A stretch of DNA of 64,000 bases from Saccharophagus degradans 2-40. GTDB taxonomy: Bacteria > Pseudomonadota > Gammaproteobacteria > Pseudomonadales > Cellvibrionaceae. The stretch covers positions 4,711,684 to 4,775,683 of the forward strand of contig NC_007912.1 of assembly GCF_000013665.1 (NCBI RefSeq), read 5' to 3'. The position numbers and the translations under genes are program-made. Shown in pieces: positions 60,982 to 64,000 of this stretch; position 1 is the stretch's first letter, and each line of letters begins with the position of its first letter. The notes under the pieces are model-generated. The model ran no database searches. It was given only the letters and a program-made list of their open reading frames with translations, and had not been told where the DNA came from.

Positions 60982-61502
60982 TTAACCTATTGCCATTATC
61001 TTAATGGCACCATTATCTTTTAGCTTTTGAAGATCAATTTTTTTCTTTCGAAATTTAATGTTTCTACCACGCCGTATTTTTTATCAGATTGTTCACTCTT
61101 ATTTTTAGTTAATCCATTACCTTCATAATATTGATTATTCCCAATTGTTTTGTGCATACCTAGCCTATTTGTCAATACATCTATCGAATCCGAATCAACT
61201 CCGCTACGCTCCAAATAGGCTGAAAATTCATTCTCAGAAGGCTTCCACTTATTTTTAAACGCGCCCTCTTGAAGAGCAGCAGAAAATAGCTCGTTATATT
61301 TTTTCTGATATTCTGCATTCATTGTTAAATCAGTAAAGCTCTTAGAAAACTCCTTTGGCAGTTCCCTATTGGCGAATTCGCTGACATTCTCGAATGTTGC
61401 TGATACGCTTGCTACGCCGGTAATTGGGGCGGCTTTTTCAGTGTCGACAACGACCATCATATAGTCGGCGTCTTTTTTATGTTGCCCCTGCATGTAACCC
61501 AC
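60982..61502 (-). pseudogene. Effector-like cassette gene A, frameshifted at a 7-A run
   Basis: The frame 61502-61020 gives 160 residues. From KKDADYMMVVVDTEK on it is homologous to the gene at 62423-62902. It stops early (FERKKLIFKS), while a -1 shift at the run 61038-61044 restores the paralogue-like tail KLKDNGAIKIMAIG ending at 60982, 3 bp from partner gene A. So it is either a one-base deletion or a programmed slip on A-AAA-AAA. The 5' end is fused to truncated partner A', giving a chimeric start (GTG 61502 or ATG 61493). No delivery or catalytic domain is recognised. Confidence 0.6.
61351..61480. repeat. Direct repeat of the conserved effector 5' segment
   Basis: About 130 bp closely matches 62793-62922 (offset 1442). 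It encodes the shared TEKAAPITGVASVSATFENV to ELPKEF segment of the two effector-like genes. Downstream of it the paralogues diverge strongly, so the conserved block may be the recombination anchor of the cassettes. Confidence 0.85.
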
Positions 61503-61713
61503 CCTCTACAGGTGGGCGAACAAAATCGCTTAACGCCCGAGGGAACCACTCAAGGAATGTAAAAGTAACATCAGTTTGCGCGCAGATATAAAATGGGGTG
61601 CCGTCTTTTAGGGTATGGTCAGACACTTCAAGAATAGAAAGAAAGCCGTTATTTTTAACAAAGTATATTCTTGCGGCTTTGGAATCACTATATCTATTAA
61701 AAACACTCATCAC
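61477..61713 (-). pseudogene. Partner gene A', truncated at both ends
   Basis: A 78-codon remnant matching residues about 35-100 of partner protein A. It lacks the N-terminal 30 or so residues and breaks at GGLHAGA, where the sequence jumps into the effector-like gene A (HKKDADYMM). The 181-bp core is 97 percent identical to copy 1. The break shows that a recombination joined a partner gene to an effector gene. Confidence 0.75.
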
Positions 61714-61887
61714 ACTTCAACTGGTTGGCAATCGTTTATATGAATCTATTTTTACAGCGCATTCATGTGATTTGCATTTCGGTTTATTCACCCCCATACC
61801 GAAAATCTCAATCCACCTCTATCAATGTACTTAGCAGTCCAACAATGGATTTATCCTTGCCATAGCTATTAGCAACCAATTGATTTA
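61714..61887. other. Spacer without a gene
   Basis: About 170 AT-rich bases between truncated A' and intact partner B. No ORF, repeat or promoter was recognised. Confidence 0.4.
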
Positions 61888-62418
61888 TTAATCATTTCTC
61901 CAGCTGCCAGCCTTCATCCAATCTAGCATCCCTGCGTTAAACAGGACATAATCCGTGAAGCGTACACGCTGATCTTCAAAAGTTATCTCTGGGTTATACC
62001 TCCAATGGCACCTTGACCTATTTATAACACCGTATCCAGACGGTGATTGGATTCTATAAATACTTAACATTTCACCATCAACATTCTCATCGGCAGTAAT
62101 CATTGCTCCCGCATGAAGCCCCCCATCAGCTGGAGGCTTCATGAACTCAACTAGTGCTTCTGGAAACCATGAAAGAAATTGAAACGTTACATCCGTTTGA
62201 ACATTAACGCTAAGTGGCTGCCCACTAGCCAAAATACTTTCTGAGACATATAAAATAGACAACAAACCATTATTGTCTATAAAAATTATCCTATCTTCAT
62301 CTGTATCTTCGGACAAATTAAATACTTTAAGAACTCGGCACCCCGGGGGCAGATCGGTATATGAAACGATCCTAGAAGGGGGAGTATTAAGGTCATATAA
62401 CGGCTTTTTTTTCCACAT
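61888..62418 (-). CDS. Cassette partner protein B (putative immunity)
   Basis: 176 residues, a full-length paralogue of partner A with moderate identity. Shared blocks are MWKKKPLYDLN, GGLHAGAMITADENVDGEML and GYGVINRSRCHW. It starts 4 bp after the effector-like gene B. Divergence from A is spread along the gene, as expected if each partner matches a different effector C-terminus. Confidence 0.65.
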   Translation of the reverse strand: MWKKKPLYDLNTPPSRIVSYTDLPPGCRVLKVFNLSEDTDEDRIIFIDNNGLLSILYVSESILASGQPLSVNVQTDVTFQFLSWFPEALVEFMKPPADGGLHAGAMITADENVDGEMLSIYRIQSPSGYGVINRSRCHWRYNPEITFEDQRVRFTDYVLFNAGMLDWMKAGSWRND

Positions 62419-62422
62419 ATTC

Positions 62423-62902
62423 TTACCCTAGCGCCACAATTTTTATTGCCTTGTTTTCTAACATTGTTTGTAGGCCAACTTTGTTTCTTTCAAAGTTTAG
62501 TGTTTCTACTACACCGTATTTATTTCCACTAACAGCCCCTGTATTTAGGGTTAATCCATTGCCCTCGTAATGCTGATTTGCCCCTACGATGGTTTGCAGG
62601 TTCTTTCGAGCCTTAAGTAACTGTATTTCACTTTCATTAGCACCACGAGACAATAAATACTCTTCAAACTTATCTTCGTCTGGCGTCGATTCATTTTTAA
62701 AAACTTTATCTTCAACCGCTTTAGAATATTCAGATCGATAACGCATTTGGAATTCGTCATTCATAATTTCGTCAGTTAACTCTTTAGGAAATTCCTTTGG
62801 CAGTTCCCTATTGGCGAATTCGCTGACATTTTCAAATGTTGCAGATACGCTTGCTACGCCGGTAATCGGGGCGGCTTTTTCTGTGTCGACAACAACCATC
62901 AT
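62423..62902 (-). CDS. Effector-like cassette gene B
   Basis: 159 residues from the double ATG at 62902. The same frame is open upstream to 63001 with no usual start, and homology to gene A begins a few codons before the ATG (KKDANYMM). So the protein appears to be a detached C-terminal piece of a larger ancestor. Shared elements are the SEFANRELPKEF block, YYEGNGLT-like HYEGNGLT and YGVVETLNFERNK. The C-terminus is intact (KAIKIVALG). No toxin motif is recognised; the toxin idea comes only from pairing with partner B. Confidence 0.55.
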   Translation of the reverse strand: MMVVVDTEKAAPITGVASVSATFENVSEFANRELPKEFPKELTDEIMNDEFQMRYRSEYSKAVEDKVFKNESTPDEDKFEEYLLSRGANESEIQLLKARKNLQTIVGANQHYEGNGLTLNTGAVSGNKYGVVETLNFERNKVGLQTMLENKAIKIVALG

Positions 62903-62943
62903 ATAGTTGGCATCTTTTTTATAATCTAAACCTAAAATACCGG

Positions 62944-62985
62944 AGATAACAGATAACAGATAACAGATAACAGATAACAGATAAC
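62944..62985. repeat. Heptamer tandem repeat (AGATAAC)6
   Basis: Six perfect AGATAAC units, equal to (TAACAGA)n by rotation. This differs by one base from the (TAACAGC)7 complement of the array at 36734. It lies right at the truncated 5' side of effector-like gene B. Confidence 0.95.
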
Positions 62986-63082
62986 AAGAAGGATTGATAT
63001 TTCAGAAGGAATTTACTAGCTATCAAATAATTTTATATCACATACCATTAGAAGAATAAAAATAAAATATGTTAAATTTAAC

Positions 63083-63366
63083 TTAAGACCAAATTTCGAC
63101 AAGAATCCGCTGCAACTCATCATCGCTACAAACGGAAAAAACATAGCCCATACAACCTTCAACTTCGTCGGCCACCAAATCTCATTCATATCGACCTGTT
63201 TAAAGAATCAATCTTCTTTGAGAGAAAAATAAAGCTACACACATACCCTTAGAAAATCACAATTACTTACGGGTGTGGAATTACTACCTATTTCAGATTA
63301 AATTAATTCTGTAAAACCATTAAATTCAACTAGCTTCCCGCAATCGGATGGTTTAGATAAAATCAT
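63083..63366 (-). pseudogene. Broken copy of the 59953 family
   Basis: From ATG 63366 the frame reads MILSKPSDCGKLVEFNGF, matching residues 11-28 of the 59953 protein (IILSKPYSGSELVELNSF), then stops. At 63083-63190 another frame reads GCMGYVFSVCSDDELQRILV with stop at 63083, matching its C-terminus (YLAYIFSIWRDKQLIQSLIS). The middle is missing or frameshifted. This shows that the second partner family was once present in this cassette too. Confidence 0.7.
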
Positions 63367-63384
63367 CCCCTACCTTTAAGGTCT

Positions 63385-63450
63385 TTAAATACCTGTCAGC
63401 ATATCCTCCACATGCAGCCCGCCTTCTACAAATGGAGGAAAACGATCAAG
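63385..63450 (-). pseudogene. Remnant of a partner gene
   Basis: About 20 codons reading DRFPPFVEGGLHVEDMLTG, similar to the FVRPPAEGGLHAGAMIT core of the partner family, bounded by stops. It lies between partner C and the broken 59953-family copy. Apart from this remnant, the broken copy and the heptamer array, 62986-63495 holds nothing recognised. Confidence 0.55.
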
Positions 63451-63495
63451 TTATTCATCAATCGAATATTTATAACAGCAATATCTCAAGAAGAC

Positions 63496-64000
63496 TTAAA
63501 TCAACGCTTTCCACTCACCAGATTCCATCCACTTAAGCATCCCTCCGTCGAAAAGCACATCATCTTCAAACTCAACCGACTGCTCCATAAAAGTGTTTGA
63601 TTCCAAAAAACCCCAGTTACAACGCGAACGATTCATTACTTCATAGCCGGATGGAATAGATATACGAACGATACACAACATTTCGCCTTCAACATCTTCA
63701 TCTTGAGTAATCATTGCCCCTGCATGTAGCCCACCCTCTGCGGGGGGGCGAACAAAGTCGTTTAATGCACGAGGGAACCAATCAAGAAATTTAAACGTGA
63801 CATCCGTTTGCGCGCAGATATAGACTGGAGTGCCATCTTTTTTTATGCGGTCAGTCATATCTAGTATAGAAAGAAACCCGTTATTTTTGGTAAATATAAT
63901 ACAGGAGCTTTCACTCCGCTTAAAACTTGCTAGTACTTCGCATCCGATCGGCAAATTCCTATGATCCGAAATTTTAGTGACGGGATCATTTAACTCATAG
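63496..64000 (-). CDS. Cassette partner protein C (putative immunity), partial
   Basis: The frame runs off the right edge; the visible 168 codons begin YELNDPVTKISDHRN and match partner A from its residue 8. So about seven residues lie outside the window. It is closest to partner A (same WMESGEWKALI ending). Its effector gene should lie just to the right of the window if the cassette order holds. Confidence 0.7.
   Translation of the reverse strand, partial: YELNDPVTKISDHRNLPIGCEVLASFKRSESSCIIFTKNNGFLSILDMTDRIKKDGTPVYICAQTDVTFKFLDWFPRALNDFVRPPAEGGLHAGAMITQDEDVEGEMLCIVRISIPSGYEVMNRSRCNWGFLESNTFMEQSVEFEDDVLFDGGMLKWMESGEWKALI

Noticed and set aside
62944-62985. Second heptamer array considered as a CRISPR or iteron origin
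   Set aside because: Perfect 7-bp tandem units without spacers; no replication gene or AT-rich origin context.
1-64000. tRNA and rRNA genes
   Set aside because: No cloverleaf or rRNA-like conserved sequence was noticed on either strand in reading the intergenic regions.

Overview
The window comes from a Gram-negative, moderate-GC marine-type gammaproteobacterium. Supporting signs are a TonB receptor, porin, Wzi-like barrel, Czc tripartite efflux, a pst-phoU operon with Pho boxes, and TRAP transport. Gene content and codon style suggest a Cellvibrionaceae member, most likely Saccharophagus or a close relative. This is an inference from gene content; no taxonomic marker such as 16S rRNA lies in the window.

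Region 1 (748-15210) is a specialised-metabolite locus: a sterol-desaturase-like hydroxylase, a 3111-residue iterative PKS-NRPS (KS-AT-DH-KR-ACP-C-A-PCP-TE), a phytoene-desaturase-like FAD oxidoreductase, an MFS exporter and a convergent type II thioesterase. The domain order, the total length, the ornithine-like adenylation pocket and the hydroxylase neighbour match polycyclic tetramate macrolactam (PTM) systems such as HSAF/ikarugamycin/frontalamide. Only one ring-forming oxidoreductase is present, so the cluster is very reduced.

Region 2 (15386-28441) holds a ZnuD-like TonB receptor with His/Asp/Glu-rich loops and a DUF2946-like partner, a DegQ-type protease, a LytS/LytTR-type two-component pair, a NatAB-like ABC exporter, a nitroreductase and two outer-membrane barrels (one Wzi-like). 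Region 3 (28456-36995) holds three glycosyltransferases, a pirin-azoreductase pair divergent from a LysR regulator, a lipoprotein esterase, a DUF4265-like protein, an M48 peptidase with TPRs and a small lipoprotein.

Region 4 (37248-44256) is a phosphate-starvation block. A porin is preceded by three tandem Pho-box-like sites, and pstSCAB-phoU by a well-formed Pho box with a -10 element. Region 5 (44569-53634) has TRAP permease genes with the binding protein about 4 kb away, YciA, a cold-shock protein, a BNR-type lipoprotein and UvrD. Region 6 (53871-59846) is a CzcCBA-type metal efflux operon led by a small Cys/His-rich secreted protein.

Region 7 (59921-64000, minus strand) is a degenerating array of repeated cassettes. 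Each has a short effector-like ORF lacking any delivery domain followed 3-4 bp later by a ~175-residue partner; some carry a second partner family. Copies are truncated, frameshifted, chimeric and partly duplicated at near-identity, as expected for an orphan polymorphic toxin/immunity array. I do not recognise the protein families, so the toxin/immunity reading is inferred from architecture. Intergenic heptamer tandem repeats related to TAACAG(C/A) occur at several places.
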